A DNA stretch of 64,000 nt from Mesostigma viride (Eukaryota; Streptophyta; Mesostigmatophyceae; Mesostigmatales; Mesostigmataceae): positions 3,226,676-3,290,675 of the forward strand of contig RPFO01000026.1 of NCBI GenBank assembly GCA_009746045.1, read 5' to 3'. The first letter of the stretch is position 1, and each line of letters begins with the position of its first letter. Positions 62,456-64,000 of this stretch are shown piece after piece. Under the pieces are notes generated by a model. The model did not search any database, had not been told where the DNA came from, and was given only the letters and a program-made list of their open reading frames with translations. Made by a program: the position numbers and the translations under genes.

Positions 62456-62746
62456 ATGGCAGAAGACACGTCCGGGCATCCAGCATTCTCCCAGAGGATG
62501 CTGGATGCTGGCTTAGTTGACTTTAGGCACTTTAAATAAAGCCCTCGTCATCGTCACAATGAAAGACGCCGAGGGCAACGCTCCCAAGGCAACCGACTGT
62601 AGAATTGTATCACCGGCGGGTTCCTTCTCGAGGTTGTTCCAGAGGAGAAATTGCGGGAATGCAGCTGGAACGACTATCAAAAACTGTTTAAGAAAGAGCA
62701 CGCTACCATCGATGCTTGGAAGCAGCTGCGACAGCTGGCCACCTGA
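62456..62746 (+). pseudogene. Degenerate gene 3' end, copy B
   Basis: Counterpart of 6481-6767. The 4-bp insertion in CACTTTAAATAAAGCC (about 62535) breaks the upstream frame; the C-terminal frame ending at TGA 62744-62746 is unchanged. Confidence 0.4.
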
Positions 62747-62970
62747 ATTGTGTTCAAGTTTTCAATAAAGTCTTTGCATGGTTGTGTGATTGATGAGCCG
62801 TGATTTGCCATGAAGTAGTCTAACTTATTATGGCACATCAAGCGACCACATAGGGCCACCTGAATCGTATTCAAGTTTTCAATAAAGTCTTGGCATGGTT
62901 GTGTGATTGATGAGCCGTGATTTGCCGTGAACTAGTCTAACTTATTATGGCACATCAAGCGACCACATAG
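62737..62970. repeat. Two tandem 117-bp units, copy B
   Basis: Counterpart of 6758-6991. Confidence 0.85.
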
Positions 62971-63165
62971 GGCCACCCTGAATTGTGCCAAGGTGTGTGG
63001 GTGTGTCAAAAGTGTTCGATTGTTGTGTTACTTGCCATATCAAGCAACAACATGGAATCATAGATCCATTAAGACATATGAAGTGAGATCGACAACTATT
63101 CTATTGTAGTTGTGAAACAACTAATTTAGTTAGACATTAGTTACTTCCATGGTCATGGTCATGGT

Positions 63166-63422
63166 CGTGTGCGTGTGCGTGTGCGTGTGCGTGTGCGTGT
63201 GCGTGTGCGTGTGCGTGTGCGTGTGCGTGTGCGTGTGCGTGTGCGTGTGCGTGTGCGTGTGCGTGTGCGTGTGCGTGTGCGTGTGCGTGTGCGTGTGCGT
63301 GTGCGTGTGCGTGTGCGTGTGCGTGTGCGTGTGCGTGTGCGTGTGCGTGTGCGTGTGCGTGTGCGTGTGCGTGTGCGTGTGCGTGTGCGTGTGCGTGTGC
63401 GTGTGCGTGTGCGTGTGCGTGT
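63166..63422. repeat. (GTGTGC)n microsatellite, copy B
   Basis: About 43 hexamers, roughly seven more than in copy A. Confidence 0.97.
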
Positions 63423-63819
63423 GAGCAGGATTGAGTGTGGGCAAGTGCAAGGGCAAAGTATCTAGAACCTTGATGTCTAATCACTGCAAGAAAATGTCCT
63501 CAAATGAGGACATTTTAAAGATGGATACCATTTGTAATAACTCACACACGTCAACACATCCATGGGTACGGTATGGAACCATTAACTTTTATGATATGCT
63601 CAAGAGTTGAAATGCTTTACATCCATGAAATATGCTCATTATATAATTGTTTACGATTTATGAATGTAGGGGGGTCGTTACACGAGTGACCAAAAAGCAC
63701 TCTGACAAGTCATGTTCAATGTGCTAAGAAAGAAGGCATGGCCAGGTCATGGCTGGTCCTGAAAATGCACTGAGGGTGCCCACAACATGTCTACGTTACA
63801 CCCTCGCTATCCTAGACCC

Positions 63820-64000
63820 GGGTTGTTATGTACGCCGCACTTTTGCGATAAAATGCGGGATAAAGCATATTATGGGCCTCGACGTATTTTACGCGTATTT
63901 TACGTCTGACCACGCGGTTTGGACTTCGAATTTTTCGGGGGTACCAGCGGGCAGCGGGCACTGGCGCGGTGCCCAGATTCTGGGCGCGGCGCGCTCACTG
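63820..64000. other. Unassigned right edge
   Basis: Unique sequence after the end of duplication B. No gene seen. Confidence 0.5.

Larger units (their letters stand above)
55831..63819. repeat. 5.9-kb segmental duplication, copy B
   Basis: Direct copy of 1927-7802 with a 2069-bp piggyBac-type insertion at 56273-58341. To the right of the insertion the offset from copy A is 55972-55975 up to about 62530. After CTATCCTAGACCC the two copies diverge completely. Confidence 0.93.

Overview
The window is nuclear DNA of a repeat-rich eukaryote, most likely a microalga. The evidence is long hexameric and 21-bp simple repeats, many nested LTR, LINE and cut-and-paste elements, AATAAA-type polyadenylation signals, spliced-looking exons and one GT10 fucosyltransferase gene. 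Lineage is inference: gene content fits a green alga with a large genome (a prasinophyte or streptophyte alga), but nothing here is diagnostic. No rRNA, convincing tRNA, CRISPR array or bacterial operon was seen.

Layout. 1-915 is a 21-bp minisatellite. 1927-7802 and 55831-63819 are two direct copies of one ~5.9-kb segment carrying nested inverted-repeat elements, a pseudogene end and a GTGTGC array; the right copy also holds a 2.07-kb piggyBac-type insertion whose empty site is preserved in the left copy. 9490-15180 is a Copia-like retrotransposon (copia-1) with a LINE 3' end inserted in pol. 15.2-18.3 kb is mostly unassigned. 18.7-20.16 kb is the 3' end of a CACTA/EnSpm transposon, lying in a second Copia-like element (copia-2, minus strand, 20.16-24.6 kb), which adjoins the gag of a third LTR element (24.6-26.2 kb). 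26.3-26.8 kb is a CCCATG array. 27.2-28.2 kb is a zinc-finger gene fragment, repeated at 36.4-36.9 kb. 28.24-34.85 kb is a decayed plus-strand 3' half of copia-2 ending in an LTR. 34.87-46.75 kb mixes several LINEs with an L1-type ORF1 and a Ty3/gypsy integrase followed by a PHD finger. A 442-bp palindrome lies at 39993-40434. 47.04-48.7 kb is the GT10 gene, the only clear host gene. 49158-54251 is a seven-unit ~727-bp tandem array. 54.25-55.88 kb is a mosaic of dispersed repeats with tRNA-like segments.

Main biological points. (1) Two related Copia-like families appear to have the domain order GAG-INT-PR-RT-RH, with a gypsy-style retropepsin fold between integrase and reverse transcriptase and the active-site glycine replaced. 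(2) LINE copies with ORF1 joined directly to the 3' UTR and no ORF2 resemble mammalian HAL1 elements and share a 3'-terminal hairpin before a TTAA-type tail. (3) Several insertions can be read precisely from target duplications or from empty sites inside the window. Almost every other coding region is a broken mobile element, so there is little pathway-level cooperation between genes.
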